The notes: generated from the letters alone by a model not told the origin. Shown: positions 1-12,306, counted from the stretch's first letter. The stretch is 63,147 nucleotides of DNA from Zoogloea sp. (GCF_030157465.1 NZ_JAOAUU010000003.1:1-63147); one strand, 5' to 3'. Translations and numbers: made by a program.

Positions 1-858
1 GCCACCCTGCTCGCCCAGCCCGTCCTGGCCCAGGAATCGCCGACCCTCAAGAAGATCAAGGACAGCGGCACCATCGCCCTCGGCCACCGGGAATCCTCCA
101 TCCCCTTCTCGTACTACGACGACAAGCAGCAGGTGGTCGGATACAGCCAGGAGCTGATGCTCAAGGTGGTCGACGCCGTGAAGGCCGAGCTGAAAATGCC
201 GAACCTGCAGGTCAAGCTCACCCCCGTCACCTCGCAGAACCGCATTCCACTGGTCCAGAACGGCACCGTCGATATCGAGTGCGGCTCCACCACCCACAAC
301 GCCGAACGCGCCCGCCAGGTGGCCTTCTCCAACACCATCTTCGTCATCGGCACGCGCCTGATGACCAAGAAGGATTCCGGCATCAAGGATTTCCCCGACC
401 TCGCCGGCAAGAACGTGGTGACCACCGCCGGCACCACGTCCGAGCGCCTCATCCGCAAGATGAACGAGGACAAGAAGCTCGCGATGAACATCATCAGCGC
501 CAAGGATCACGGCGAGGCCTTCCTCACCCTCGAAACCGGCCGCGCCGTCGCCTTCATGATGGACGACGCCCTGCTCTACGGCGAGCTGGCCAAGGCCCGG
601 CGCCCCGCCGAATGGACCATCGTCGGCACGCCCCAGAGCTTCGAGGCCTACGGCTGCATGATGCGCAAGGACGATCCGGCCTTCAAGAAGGTGGCCGACG
701 CGGCGCTGGCCAAGGCCATGACCTCCGGCGAGGCCGAGGCCATCTACAAGAAGTGGTTCACCCAGCCCATTCCCCCCAAGGGCCTGAACCTCAACTTCCC
801 GATCTCCGAAGCCATGCAGAAGCTCTTGAAGGCGCCCAACGACAAGGCGTTCGAATAA
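1..858 (+). CDS. gltI: Glutamate/aspartate ABC transporter periplasmic binding protein, 5' end cut by window edge
   Basis: This is the substrate-binding protein of a polar amino-acid ABC importer, expected to catch glutamate and aspartate in the periplasm. The frame is open from base 1. It begins inside the signal peptide (..AQPVLAQES) and runs 285 codons through a typical family-3 solute-binding fold (LKKIKDSGTIALGHRESS, then IECGSTTHNAERA and ending in a DKAFE tail). The missing 13 N-terminal residues are found at 62982-63020, followed by the same 127 bases that open the window, so the complete protein would be 298 residues. Asparaginase follows after 54 bases, and the permeases and ATPase come next. 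That order matches the acidic amino-acid operons of other proteobacteria. Substrate preference is inferred from family and context. Confidence 0.93.
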   Translation, partial: ATLLAQPVLAQESPTLKKIKDSGTIALGHRESSIPFSYYDDKQQVVGYSQELMLKVVDAVKAELKMPNLQVKLTPVTSQNRIPLVQNGTVDIECGSTTHNAERARQVAFSNTIFVIGTRLMTKKDSGIKDFPDLAGKNVVTTAGTTSERLIRKMNEDKKLAMNIISAKDHGEAFLTLETGRAVAFMMDDALLYGELAKARRPAEWTIVGTPQSFEAYGCMMRKDDPAFKKVADAALAKAMTSGEAEAIYKKWFTQPIPPKGLNLNFPISEAMQKLLKAPNDKAFE

Positions 859-1980
<1,122 letters not shown>

Positions 1981-1995
1981 TCGGACCGGCGGATC

Positions 1996-2084
1996 TGTAG
2001 GGGCGACTTCAGTCGCCCGCGGACTTCGGTCAACTACATGCCGATGATTGAACGCGCGGATGGGCGACTGAAGTCGCCCCTGCA
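1996..2084. repeat. REP doublet (REPIN) copy 1
   Basis: Two inverted 23-base arms (1996-2018 and 2062-2084) flank a 43-base spacer. Each arm holds its own hairpin, GGGCGACT-TC-AGTCGCCC or its complement, so the unit folds into a double hairpin typical of repetitive extragenic palindrome doublets. A second, inverted copy lies at 7617-7704. This copy sits between ansB and gltJ, where it may affect transcript stability or attenuation. No RAYT transposase is present in the window. Confidence 0.85.
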
Positions 2085-2099
2085 AACAAGGAAACCAAC

Positions 2100-2840
2100 A
2101 TGAATTACCAATGGAACTGGGGCATCTTCCTCAGCCCCGCCGCCTCGGGCGACAGCACCTACCTGGGCTGGATGCTGTCGGGGCTGCAGACCACCGTGCT
2201 GCTGTCCCTGTCGGCGTGGCTCATCGCGCTGGCGCTGGGCAGCCTGATGGGCGTGCTGCGCACCGTGCCCAACAAATGGCTGTCGGGCCTCGCCAGCGCC
2301 TACGTCGAAATTTTCCGCAACATCCCGCTGCTGGTGCAGCTCTTCATCTGGTATTTCGTGCTGCCCGAGCTTTTGCCGGCCAGCCTCGGCGATGCCTTCA
2401 AGCAAAAGCTCGATCCGGTCACCCAGCAGTTCGTCTCGGCGATGGTGTGCCTGGGCTTCTTCACCAGCGCACGGGTGTGCGAACAGGTGCGCTCCGGCAT
2501 CAACAGCCTGCCCCGCGGCCAGAAGAACGCCGGCCTGGCGCTGGGCTTCACGCTGCCGCAAACCTATCGCCACGTGCTCTTGCCGATGGCCTTCCGGCTG
2601 GTCGTGCCGCCGCTCACTTCCGAGTTCCTCAACATCTTCAAGAACTCCGCCGTGTGCTCGACCATCGGCCTGCTCGAACTCGCCGCGCAGGGCCGCCAGC
2701 TGGTGGATTACACCGCCCAGCCCTACGAATCCTTCATCGCCGTAACCCTGCTTTACGTGCTCATCAACGTGGTGGTCATGACGCTGATGCGCCACCTCGA
2801 AAACAAGACCCGCGTGCCGGGCTACCTGGGAGGTAAATGA
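2100..2840 (+). CDS. gltJ: Glutamate/aspartate ABC transporter permease 1
   Basis: This is an inner-membrane permease of a His/Glu/Gln/Arg-type ABC importer. The 246-residue protein has several hydrophobic spans and the cytoplasmic coupling signature of the family ([20 protein letters not shown], near residues 127-146), which contacts the ATPase. The start is preceded by AAGGAAACCAAC after the REP doublet. gltK follows after one base. With GltK it should form the heterodimeric channel for acidic amino acids, energised by GltL and supplied by GltI. Confidence 0.93.
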   Translation: MNYQWNWGIFLSPAASGDSTYLGWMLSGLQTTVLLSLSAWLIALALGSLMGVLRTVPNKWLSGLASAYVEIFRNIPLLVQLFIWYFVLPELLPASLGDAFKQKLDPVTQQFVSAMVCLGFFTSARVCEQVRSGINSLPRGQKNAGLALGFTLPQTYRHVLLPMAFRLVVPPLTSEFLNIFKNSAVCSTIGLLELAAQGRQLVDYTAQPYESFIAVTLLYVLINVVVMTLMRHLENKTRVPGYLGGK

Positions 2841-2841
2841 G

Positions 2842-3531
2842 ATGTACGACTTCGACTGGTCTTCCATCCCCGGCGCCCTGCCCTTCCTGTGGGAGGGCAT
2901 GAAGATCTCGCTGGAGATCACCGTCAGCGCCGTCATCTTCGGCGTCGTGTGGGGCACCTTGCTGGCCATGATGCGGCTCGCACCGGTCAAGCCGCTGGCG
3001 TGGTTTGCCGCCGGCTACGTGAACCTGTTCCGCTCCATTCCGCTGGTGATGGTGCTGCTGTGGTTCTTCCTGATCGTGCCGCAGCTGCTGCGGAGCTTCT
3101 TCAACCTCGACCCCAACACCGACGTGCGTCTTACGTCGGCGATGATCGGCTTCGCGCTGTTCGAGTCGGCCTATTACTCGGAAATCATCCGCGCCGGCAT
3201 CCAGAGCGTGCCCAAGGGCCAGGTGGCCGCCGCCTCGGCGCTGGGCATGACCTACGCGCAGGCGATGCGTCTGGTGGTGTTGCCCCAGGCCTTCCGCAAC
3301 ATGGTTCCGCTGCTGCTCACCCAGGCCATCGTGCTGTTCCAGGACACCTCGCTGGTCTACATGTCGGCCCTCGCCGACTTCTTCGGCGCGGCCTACAAGG
3401 TCGGCGACCGGGATGGCCGGCTGGTGGAATTGCTGCTGTTTGCCGGCGCGGTTTACTTCTTCATCTGCTTTGCGGCCTCGCAACTGGTGCGCCGCTACCA
3501 AAAGAAACTCAACGCCCACGTGGCGCACTGA
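2842..3531 (+). CDS. gltK: Glutamate/aspartate ABC transporter permease 2
   Basis: This is the second inner-membrane permease of the acidic amino-acid importer, 229 residues. The family coupling loop is visible ([20 protein letters not shown], near residues 115-134), flanked by hydrophobic spans. Its start overlaps the gltJ ribosome-binding neighbourhood (GGAGGTAAATGAG spans the gltJ stop), so the two genes are translated together. gltL begins 16 bases downstream. Confidence 0.93.
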   Translation: MYDFDWSSIPGALPFLWEGMKISLEITVSAVIFGVVWGTLLAMMRLAPVKPLAWFAAGYVNLFRSIPLVMVLLWFFLIVPQLLRSFFNLDPNTDVRLTSAMIGFALFESAYYSEIIRAGIQSVPKGQVAAASALGMTYAQAMRLVVLPQAFRNMVPLLLTQAIVLFQDTSLVYMSALADFFGAAYKVGDRDGRLVELLLFAGAVYFFICFAASQLVRRYQKKLNAHVAH

Positions 3532-3547
3532 CCCCAAGGAGCCCGAC

Positions 3548-4276
3548 ATGATCTCCATCGACAACGTTTCCAAGCACTACGGCAGCTTCCAGGTTCTTAC
3601 CGACTGCACCACCCAGGTCAAGAAGGGCGAAGTCATCGTCGTCTGCGGCCCGTCCGGCAGCGGCAAGTCCACCCTCATCAAATGTGTGAACGGGCTGGAG
3701 CCCTTCCAGTCCGGCAGCATCATCGTGGATGGCATTTCGGTGGGCGACCCGAAGACCAAGCTCTCCAAGCTGCGCAGCCGGGTCGGCATGGTGTTCCAGC
3801 ACTTCGAGCTGTTTCCGCACATGAGCATCACCGACAACCTCTCCATCGCCCAGGAGAAAGTCCTCGGCCGCAACCGGGACGAAGCCCGCGCCAAGGGCCT
3901 CAAGCTGCTCGAACGGGTCGGCCTCAAGGCCCACGCCGAGAAGTTTCCCGGCCAGCTCTCCGGCGGCCAGCAGCAGCGCGTCGCCATCGCCCGCGCCCTG
4001 TGCATGGACCCGATCTGCATGCTCTTCGACGAGCCCACCTCGGCCCTCGACCCCGAGATGATCAACGAGGTGCTCGACGTGATGGTCGAACTCGCCCAGG
4101 AGGGCATGACGATGATGTGCGTCACCCACGAAATGGGCTTCGCGCGGAAGGTCGCCAACCGGGTGATCTTCATGGACAAGGGGCAGATCGTCGAGGACGA
4201 CAGCAAGGACGCCTTCTTCGGCGCGCCGCGCTCCGAGCGCGCCCGCCAGTTCCTCGCCAAGATCCTGCAGCACTGA
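3548..4276 (+). CDS. gltL: Glutamate/aspartate ABC transporter ATPase
   Basis: This is the cytoplasmic ATPase of the acidic amino-acid importer. The ATG at 3548 is chosen over an upstream in-frame start because it follows an AAGGAG site and gives the normal family N-terminus ([17 protein letters not shown]), 242 residues. Walker A is GPSGSGKS, the signature is LSGGQQQR, Walker B is [12 protein letters not shown], and the switch histidine is in VTHEMGFA. The reading frame is intact. The order gltI-ansB-gltJ-gltK-gltL-gdh suggests one transcription unit for uptake and use of glutamate. Confidence 0.95.
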   Translation: MISIDNVSKHYGSFQVLTDCTTQVKKGEVIVVCGPSGSGKSTLIKCVNGLEPFQSGSIIVDGISVGDPKTKLSKLRSRVGMVFQHFELFPHMSITDNLSIAQEKVLGRNRDEARAKGLKLLERVGLKAHAEKFPGQLSGGQQQRVAIARALCMDPICMLFDEPTSALDPEMINEVLDVMVELAQEGMTMMCVTHEMGFARKVANRVIFMDKGQIVEDDSKDAFFGAPRSERARQFLAKILQH

Positions 4277-4308
4277 TTCACCACAACTAAAACCGCCGGA
4301 GACAAACC

Positions 4309-5592
4309 ATGACCACCGCCACCCTGCCCTCCTTCCTCGACCCCGCCCACATCGGCCCGTGGGGCATGTTTCTCGAACAGCTCGAACGGGTCGAACCCCA
4401 TCTCGGCCCGCTGGCCGCGTGGATCGACACCCTGCGCCATCCCAAGCGCTGCCTCATCGTGGATGTGCCGGTGCGCATGGACGACGGGCGCATCCGTCAC
4501 TTCGAGGGCTTCCGTGTCCAGCACAACCTGTCCCGCGGGCCCGGCAAGGGCGGCGTGCGCTTTCACCCGGACGTGACGCTGTCCGAAGTCATGGCCCTGT
4601 CGGCGTGGATGACCGTAAAGAACGCGGCGGTGAACCTGCCCTACGGCGGCGCCAAGGGTGGCGTGCGGGTCAATCCGGCCGAACTGTCGATGCCCGAACT
4701 CGAACGCCTGACCCGCCGCTACATCAGCGAGATCGGCAGCATCATCGGGCCGGACCGGGACATCCCCGCCCCCGACGTGAACACCAACGAGCAGATCATG
4801 GCCTGGATGATGGACACCTACTCCATCAACCAGGGCAGCACCCAGACCGGCGTCGTTACCGGCAAGCCGATCTCCATGGGCGGCAGCCTAGGCCGCAAGG
4901 ACGCCACCGGGCGCGGCTGCTACGTGGTGGCGCGGGAGGCCATGCAGCGCCTCGGCATGCCGATGGAAGGCGCGCGTATCGCCATCCAGGGCTTCGGCAA
5001 CGTGGGCAACGCGGCGGCGCGGATCTTCCACGACGCCGGCGCCAAAATCGTCGCCATCCAGGACGCCGCCGGCACCATTGCCAACAGCAAGGGCATCAAC
5101 CCCCACGCGCTGCTCGGCTTTCTCAATGGCAACCCGCGCGCCCTGCTCGACTACCCGGAGGCCGAGGTCATCGCCAACGCCGATTTCTGGGGCGTCGATT
5201 GCGACCTGCTGCTGCCCGCCGCGCTGGAAAACCAGATCACCGCCGCCAACGCCGGGCAGGTTCGCGCGAAGCTGATCGTCGAAGGCGCCAACGGCCCCAC
5301 CACGCCGCAGGCCGAGGACATCCTCAATGCCAATGGCTGCATCGTGCTGCCCGACGTGCTGGCCAACGCCGGCGGCGTTACGGTGAGCTACTTCGAATGG
5401 GTACAGAACGCCTCGAGCTTCTTCTGGACCGAGAAGGACATCAACGACCGCCTCGACCGGGTGCTCACCGAAGCCTTCCAGGGCATCTGGGATCTGGCCG
5501 CCGCCCGCAACGTGAACCTGCGTACCGCCACCTACATCATGGCCTGCTCCCGCGTGCTCGAAGCCCGCGCCATGCGCGGCATCTACCCCTGA
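4309..5592 (+). CDS. gdhA: Glutamate dehydrogenase
   Basis: It oxidises glutamate to 2-oxoglutarate and ammonia, or runs in reverse, in the cytoplasm. The protein has 427 residues, the length of the hexameric catabolic-type family. The substrate lysine region is GGAKGGVRV (near residue 115) and the catalytic [14 protein letters not shown] follows. The Rossmann motif GFGNVG near residue 228 starts the NAD(P)-binding domain. Cofactor preference cannot be read with confidence. It lies 32 bases after gltL, so imported glutamate can enter the TCA cycle directly. A strong hairpin follows the stop. Confidence 0.93.
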   Translation: MTTATLPSFLDPAHIGPWGMFLEQLERVEPHLGPLAAWIDTLRHPKRCLIVDVPVRMDDGRIRHFEGFRVQHNLSRGPGKGGVRFHPDVTLSEVMALSAWMTVKNAAVNLPYGGAKGGVRVNPAELSMPELERLTRRYISEIGSIIGPDRDIPAPDVNTNEQIMAWMMDTYSINQGSTQTGVVTGKPISMGGSLGRKDATGRGCYVVAREAMQRLGMPMEGARIAIQGFGNVGNAAARIFHDAGAKIVAIQDAAGTIANSKGINPHALLGFLNGNPRALLDYPEAEVIANADFWGVDCDLLLPAALENQITAANAGQVRAKLIVEGANGPTTPQAEDILNANGCIVLPDVLANAGGVTVSYFEWVQNASSFFWTEKDINDRLDRVLTEAFQGIWDLAAARNVNLRTATYIMACSRVLEARAMRGIYP

Positions 5593-5596
5593 CCCA

Positions 5597-5638
5597 CCGG
5601 GCACCGGCACGGCAGCCCGTGCCATGTCCGGTGCCCGG
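5597..5638 (+). terminator. Strong nested hairpin after gdhA, possible terminator
   Basis: The arms CCGGGCACCGG (5597-5607) and CCGGTGCCCGG (5628-5638) are perfect 11-base complements. They enclose an inner GCACGG/CCGTGC hairpin. It lies 5 bases after the gdhA stop. There is no U-tract, so termination is plausible but not demonstrated. It may instead mark the 3' end of a processed transcript. Confidence 0.5.
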
Positions 5639-5684
5639 CACTATCATGAAGGCAGCCTGAAACCCGGTCGCCCAACGCCAGCCC

Positions 5685-7595
5685 ATGCCCGAGCCCTCCT
5701 CCACGCCCCAGACGCCGCCGTCGCGGCAGCTGTCGCCAAACCCCTTCATCGTCCTCGCCTTCCTGCTGGCGATCGGCCTGATCGGCTTTGGCGGCTACCG
5801 GGCCAGCGAGTACCAGGGCATGCAAACCCTGCGCACCGACGCCGGCCACCGGCTCGACCTGTTTGCCGCCGCGGTGGACGGCATCGTCAACCGCTATGCC
5901 CACATCCCGGCCACCATCCAGCTCAACGAGGAAGTGCTCAACGTGATGCACACGCCGCGCAGCCCGGCCAGCGTGCTGGCGGCCAACCGCTTCTTGCAGC
6001 GCCTCAACGGACACATCGGCAGCATCGCCATCTTCGTGGTGGACCAGCGCGGCATCGTGCTGGCCTCCAGCAACTGGGATCACCCGGACGACAGCTTCAT
6101 CGGCGAGGATCTGTCCTTTCGCAGCTACTACCTCGACGGCCTCGCCGGGCGCGTAGGGCGCCACTTCGCCATCGGCATCACCCGCGGCGAGCCGGGCTAC
6201 TTCGTGTCCCACCCGATCCGCGACGGCGAACGGGTGGTGGGCGTGGCGGTCATCAAGATCAGCCTCGGCCAGCTCGACAAGGCCTGGGAGCTGCTCGGCG
6301 CGCCGGCCCTGATCGCCGACGGCAACGGCGTGGTGATCCTGTCCTCGGTGCCCGAATGGCGCTACACGGCCCTCAGCCCGCTGCCCCTCGACACCCTGGT
6401 GGACATCAAGATGAGCCGCCTCTACAACGACGGCCTGATTGGCGATTTTCCGGTGCGCATCGACCAGACCGTGGGGCCGGAAGGCCAGATCGTGCACATG
6501 AACCTGCGCCAGCACCCGCCACGCTCGCGCCAGGACATTGCCGGCAGCTACCTGGTGCATGGCCGGCCGCTCCCCGAGCTGGGCTGGCGCCTGCACATTT
6601 TTTCCGACCTGCACCCGGTGCGTGCCCAGGCCTTCGGCCATGCCGCGCTGGCGGCGGTGGCCACCGGCTTCGTGCTGCTCTTGCTGCTCGTCGTCGCCCA
6701 GCGCCGCCGCATCGTCGGGCAAAAGCTGGAAGCCAAGACCCTGCTGGAGCAGGCCAACGCCCAGCTCGAAAGCAAGGTCGCCCGGCGCACCAAGGCCCTC
6801 ACCGACACCAACGCCCGCTTGCGCAAGGAAGTGACCGAACGCCAGCAGGCCGAGCAGACCCTGCGCGCCGCCCAGGACGAACTGGTGCAGGCCGCCAAGC
6901 TCGCCGTGCTGGGCAAGCTGGCCGCCGGCATCACCCACGAACTGGCCCAGCCGCTGGGCGCCATGCGCACCCTGTCGGGCAACGCCATCGAATTCATGAA
7001 GCGCGGCAACCTCGCCACCGTCGAACAGAACCTGGGCATCATTGCCCGCCTGGCCGACCAGATGGGCCGCATCATCACCCCGCTCAAGACCTTCGCCCGC
7101 AAGTCGCCGGCCATCCCCGCCCCCGCCGATCTGGCCCACGCCGTCGGCGCCGCCCTGTTCCTGCTCGATCAGCGCCTCGCCAAGGCCGACATCACCGTGA
7201 CCAACCACTGCGAGCCGGGCCGCGACATTGCCTGGTGCGACCAGAACCGCCTGGAGCAGGTGCTCATCAACCTGATCCGCAACGCCGCCGACGCCATGGC
7301 CGACGCCGAACACCGCGAGCTGCTGATCGAAGCCGGCCCCGACGAGGCCGGCCACATCGTGCTGTCGATCGCCGACAGCGGCAGCGGCCTGCCTGAAAAC
7401 GGCCAGCTCTTCGAGCCCTTCTTCACCACCAAGCCCGCCGGCGAAGGCCTCGGCCTGGGCCTCGCCATCTCCCGCGACATCGTGCGCGAGTTCGGTGGCG
7501 AACTCACCGCCGAGAACCGCCCCGAAGGCGGCGCCCGCTTCATCCTGCAACTGCCCGCCGCCCCAGGCGAGAACGAGCCCCCCGATGCCCGATGA
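5685..7595 (+). CDS. DctB/AauS-like sensor histidine kinase
   Basis: This is a membrane sensor kinase expected to control the adjacent sigma-54 regulator. The 636 residues comprise an N-terminal membrane span (about 20-40), a large periplasmic Cache-like sensor region, a second span (about 320-345), a coiled-coil (ARLRKEVTERQQAEQTLRAA), an H-box THELAQPLGAMR with the phospho-acceptor His near residue 418, and a GHKL ATPase with the N-box NLIRNAADA, DSGSGLP and the FTTKPAGEGLGLGLA lid. The architecture matches DctB for C4-dicarboxylates and AauS for acidic amino acids. Its place after glt, ansB and gdh favours the AauS role. The direct ligand is inferred. Confidence 0.88.
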   Translation: MPEPSSTPQTPPSRQLSPNPFIVLAFLLAIGLIGFGGYRASEYQGMQTLRTDAGHRLDLFAAAVDGIVNRYAHIPATIQLNEEVLNVMHTPRSPASVLAANRFLQRLNGHIGSIAIFVVDQRGIVLASSNWDHPDDSFIGEDLSFRSYYLDGLAGRVGRHFAIGITRGEPGYFVSHPIRDGERVVGVAVIKISLGQLDKAWELLGAPALIADGNGVVILSSVPEWRYTALSPLPLDTLVDIKMSRLYNDGLIGDFPVRIDQTVGPEGQIVHMNLRQHPPRSRQDIAGSYLVHGRPLPELGWRLHIFSDLHPVRAQAFGHAALAAVATGFVLLLLLVVAQRRRIVGQKLEAKTLLEQANAQLESKVARRTKALTDTNARLRKEVTERQQAEQTLRAAQDELVQAAKLAVLGKLAAGITHELAQPLGAMRTLSGNAIEFMKRGNLATVEQNLGIIARLADQMGRIITPLKTFARKSPAIPAPADLAHAVGAALFLLDQRLAKADITVTNHCEPGRDIAWCDQNRLEQVLINLIRNAADAMADAEHRELLIEAGPDEAGHIVLSIADSGSGLPENGQLFEPFFTTKPAGEGLGLGLAISRDIVREFGGELTAENRPEGGARFILQLPAAPGENEPPDAR

Positions 7596-7616
7596 AACGA
7601 CGATGACTGGAGCGCC

Positions 7617-7704
7617 TGTAGGGGCGACTTCAGTCGCCCATCCGCACGTCGAATCACGACCATTCGTTGATCGGAGTCCGCGGGCGACTGAAGTCGCCCC
7701 TACA
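7617..7704. repeat. REP doublet (REPIN) copy 2, inverted relative to copy 1
   Basis: The inverted arms 7617-7639 and 7682-7704 match the arms of the copy at 1996-2084. The spacer is recognisable as the reverse complement of the first spacer with several changes. A degenerate fragment of an arm (TCGCCCCTGCAAGTCGCCC) follows at about 7706-7725. The element fills the gap between the kinase and its response regulator. Confidence 0.85.
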
Positions 7705-7757
7705 AATCGCCCCTGCAAGTCGCCCGCCTTTCCACCCCTGGCCCTCCTCCTGCCCCT

Positions 7758-9095
<1,338 letters not shown>

Positions 9096-9220
9096 CACAA
9101 CAAGGACAATGGGATAGGCGCTGAGAAGTAAGTCACATTGCAGCGCAACATCCGATCACAGGAAATCAACATTCCATGCTGCATACTGCCGCCATCAGAA
9201 ATTACGATGGGGAGATAAAA

Positions 9221-10354
9221 ATGCACACGGAGATTTGGCGGCGACTCGGCTGCCTGCTGTTCATTGCGCTACTGGGATCAGGGCTGGCGCGGGCCGACAC
9301 GGTGGTGATCGGCCAGTGCGCCCCCCTCTCTGGCAGCCTGGCCTCCACCGGCCAGGCCATGGCCCTGGGGGTACGCATCGCCATCGATGCCGCCAACGCG
9401 GCCGGCGGCGTCAATGGCCACACCCTGAAGCACGTGCTCAAGGATGACGGCTACCAGACCGCCGAAACCCTGCGCCTGACCCAGGAACTCATCCGCAAGG
9501 ACAAGGCCGCCGCGCTGATCGGCTATGCCGGCACCGGCAACATCGCCGAACTGCTCAAGCAGGGCGTGCTGTCCACGGGCGGCATTGCCCTGGTCGCCCC
9601 CTACACCGGCGGCGAACCCCTGCGCAGCCCCTTCAACCCCTGGATCTTCCACATCCGCGCCAGCTACGGCGACGAAACCGAAGCCATGGTGCGCCAGTTT
9701 GTCGGCACCGGCCTCACCCGCATCGCCGTGTTCCACCAGAACGACCCCTTCGGCCAGGCCGGCCTCGCCGGCGTCGAAAAGGCCCTGGCCCGCCACAACA
9801 TGAAGATCGTCAGCAAGGGCAGCTACGAGAAGAACACCGAAGACGTAGCCCGGGCAGTCGAAGACATCGCCCGCGGCGTACCCCAGGCCGTGATCATGAT
9901 CGGCGTGGTGCGCCCCACCGCCGCCTTCGTCAAGGCCTACCAGACCGCCCACCCCGGCACCCAGCTCTTCAGCATCTCAGTAGTGAATGGACGCGAACTG
10001 CACCAACTCGCCGGCGGCGACGCCGCCCGGGGCGTCGGCATCACGCAGGTCATGCCCTCCCCCTTCAGCGGCGTCACCCGCATCGCCCGCGACTACCACC
10101 AGGCCCTCAAACGCTTCGCCCCCGAAGACACCCCGTCCTACACCAGCTTCGAGGAATACGTCGGCGCCCGCGTCCTGATCGAAGCCATCCGCCGCAGCAA
10201 AGGCACCCCCACCCCGGCGGCGGTGATGCAGTCGCTGGAGAACCTGGATCTGGACCTTGGGGGGTTTAAGGTGCGCTTCAGCCCGGGGGAACGGGTGGGG
10301 TCACGGTATGTGGAGGTGACGCTGCTGGGGAGGGATGGGAATCATGTGCGGTGA
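9221..10354 (+). CDS. Orphan Liv-type ABC substrate-binding protein
   Basis: This is a periplasmic binding protein of the branched-chain amino-acid/amide (type I fold) family, 377 residues. The ATG at 9221 is preferred because GGGGAG lies just upstream and the signal peptide (RRLGCLLFIALLGSGLARA) is then near the N-terminus. An earlier in-frame ATG at 9176 is less likely. The mature start VVIGQCAPLSGSLASTGQA is typical of the family. No permease or ATPase accompanies it on this strand. The nearest Liv system is the oppositely oriented island that ends at 24791, which has its own binding protein. It may serve that importer, act as a sensor partner of the two-component system, or belong to a remote transporter. 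Confidence 0.85.
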   Translation: MHTEIWRRLGCLLFIALLGSGLARADTVVIGQCAPLSGSLASTGQAMALGVRIAIDAANAAGGVNGHTLKHVLKDDGYQTAETLRLTQELIRKDKAAALIGYAGTGNIAELLKQGVLSTGGIALVAPYTGGEPLRSPFNPWIFHIRASYGDETEAMVRQFVGTGLTRIAVFHQNDPFGQAGLAGVEKALARHNMKIVSKGSYEKNTEDVARAVEDIARGVPQAVIMIGVVRPTAAFVKAYQTAHPGTQLFSISVVNGRELHQLAGGDAARGVGITQVMPSPFSGVTRIARDYHQALKRFAPEDTPSYTSFEEYVGARVLIEAIRRSKGTPTPAAVMQSLENLDLDLGGFKVRFSPGERVGSRYVEVTLLGRDGNHVR

Positions 10355-10429
10355 GGGGTGGCTCGTAGTTGACCCACGGATACAGTTTCCATCATGAAAT
10401 CCCCCTTCATTACCTCACGTGGTCATCTG

Positions 10430-12295
10430 TCACTTCCGCGATACAACGCTGTAAAGATGCGAAATCAGCACGCCAAGGTGTAGGAAACCGCTGATGATGG
10501 AAATCATGCTCACCACCACAAAACCCACCGAAGGATCGTCCACAATCTTTAAATGCTGCATCGGCGCACCGACGGAAAAGAAGGACGTAATGGCGTTCTC
10601 CAACCCTATCCCAAAGCGCACCAGACCACAGTCAGACGGGTTCGGGTCTGCGGGATATAGGGCAAAGAGGAATGCCAGCACAGCTACCCAAATTCCTAAG
10701 ACGCCCACGAAACGCAGAAACGACTCCAGTAGATATTCGACATAGCGAATGGGTAGCCAGAAGATAGAGCGCCAAGATCGAGACTTCATCCATAGCGTAC
10801 TGTGGAGGCTACGTACTTTGTTCATGCAAATCTGTTCCTCGTCGAACCGGTTGTATTCGCGCAGGATACGAACTAGTTGGTTTAGGATATGCATGTGTGC
10901 GTTAAGACGTGCGGACTCGCGTTTACCCTCGCCGAACCACAGACAGATGGCTTCGAGGTCACGGGTGATGTCAGAGATACGCGGTTCAATGTGGATGTGG
11001 TACTCCACCCCGGAAAACTGGCACTCCGCCATGACTTCGAACTGATGCTTAAGGGACAGCGCCTGGATTGCAGAAGTAGGTGTTCGGCATCCAGTTAGCT
11101 CCAAGGCATCGGCGGCCAGCGTGGCGCCGAGCACCGCATCACCAACCGACCTGACCTGTGACTTGATCGCCTCTGCCCGCTCAATCAGCTTTTCCGCAAC
11201 CAGAAGCAACTTTCCCGGCGCCCCATGCCCATCCGCCTTTCCGGCTAAAACTGGCTTTTCTGGCGGCCAACGATGGGAGGGGGCGAAATCAGTATGCGAA
11301 ACTCCGTCATAACGGCGCATCAGCCCAGCCTGCTCCCACAAGTCGAACAAGCCGCTGGCCGGCTTGAGCACCAAGGTGCCGCGCCCGTGGGCCTTTTCCC
11401 TAAGATAATCCCGGTTACGGCTCAGCGTGTCATCCCCCGGCCGAGTCTGTCCGGTCGTGATGAGAACGCGCTGGCGGGACCGTTCAACCGCGGCATTGAT
11501 GGAATCCAATTGAGGACATTCTCTTGCACGCTCCCCCCGCAAACAATGCAGCTTGATCCCTTTTTCCCGATCCGGGAAATTCAAGCTCATGTCCTCCAGT
11601 AGCAGCCAATAGGGGTGTTTGCCCTTATTCCCGAAGGTGTTCTTCATCCGCTGCCAACTGGCGATCAGATCGGCGCGGAAACCGAAGCGATAGGCGCAAT
11701 AGCCGTTGAAATAGAGATACGACTGTTCTTCCTCGATGATCGCGGCCCTCTCTTCGCGCAGGGGCAGACGTAGATCATCTTTCAGCTCATGCTCAAGACA
11801 ATGGTTGGTTCGCTCCCGAATCCAGTCGCGTAGGCCTGTCGCATCGAACAGCGGATCGGACTCGCCCGGGCCAAACAGCGATATGAGGCTATGGTGCTTG
11901 GCCAGTTCTGTTACCCTTTTCGCGTCGGCATTCGAAGCGCCCCATACACCGAACACCCAGCGAAACTCCGGGAAGGCTAGGATCAGCATGGAGAGCAGGG
12001 ATTCCCATCCTCCGCCCTGGGCCACGACATTCAAGTCATCCGGCCGCGCGATGCCATCGACCAACACCACCACCCGATGACGGGAAGGCATCTCGCCGCC
12101 TCCATAAGCGGCCTCCTCTAAGGCGCGAGCCAGTCGATCAAACGCTTGAACGACGGGCAAACCTTCTCGCCCCTCCCAGACGATCACCCGTTGGTCGTCA
12201 TCAAGCTCTGCAATCGGCCGCTCACCCCGCAATGCCAACCATGCACCAAGTGCGTGGGCGGTAGGTTTCGAATGGGCAAGGATCAAATGTCGCAT
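10430..12295 (-). CDS. Island protein of unknown function with receiver-like N-terminus and channel-like C-terminus
   Basis: This is the last gene of the island operon, 621 residues, not recognised as a named family. The N-terminal 165 residues look like a Rossmann or receiver-type fold (HLILAHS at the start, a hydrophobic strand HRVVVLVDG ending at D80, WVFGVWGAS). The middle (about 175-510) is soluble, with a conserved-looking segment TGCRTPTSAIQALSLKHQFE near 401-420. The C-terminus has two hydrophobic spans (about 527-547 and 589-613). Between them lies an amphipathic piece ENAITSFFSVGAP (566-578), whose placement recalls the pore helix and filter of two-span ion channels. It begins 11 bases after the AAA+ gene. 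I infer a membrane effector or output; no enzymatic motif was found. Confidence 0.75.
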   Translation of the reverse strand: MRHLILAHSKPTAHALGAWLALRGERPIAELDDDQRVIVWEGREGLPVVQAFDRLARALEEAAYGGGEMPSRHRVVVLVDGIARPDDLNVVAQGGGWESLLSMLILAFPEFRWVFGVWGASNADAKRVTELAKHHSLISLFGPGESDPLFDATGLRDWIRERTNHCLEHELKDDLRLPLREERAAIIEEEQSYLYFNGYCAYRFGFRADLIASWQRMKNTFGNKGKHPYWLLLEDMSLNFPDREKGIKLHCLRGERARECPQLDSINAAVERSRQRVLITTGQTRPGDDTLSRNRDYLREKAHGRGTLVLKPASGLFDLWEQAGLMRRYDGVSHTDFAPSHRWPPEKPVLAGKADGHGAPGKLLLVAEKLIERAEAIKSQVRSVGDAVLGATLAADALELTGCRTPTSAIQALSLKHQFEVMAECQFSGVEYHIHIEPRISDITRDLEAICLWFGEGKRESARLNAHMHILNQLVRILREYNRFDEEQICMNKVRSLHSTLWMKSRSWRSIFWLPIRYVEYLLESFLRFVGVLGIWVAVLAFLFALYPADPNPSDCGLVRFGIGLENAITSFFSVGAPMQHLKIVDDPSVGFVVVSMISIISGFLHLGVLISHLYSVVSRK

Positions 12296-12306
12296 TGCTT
12301 ACCCTC

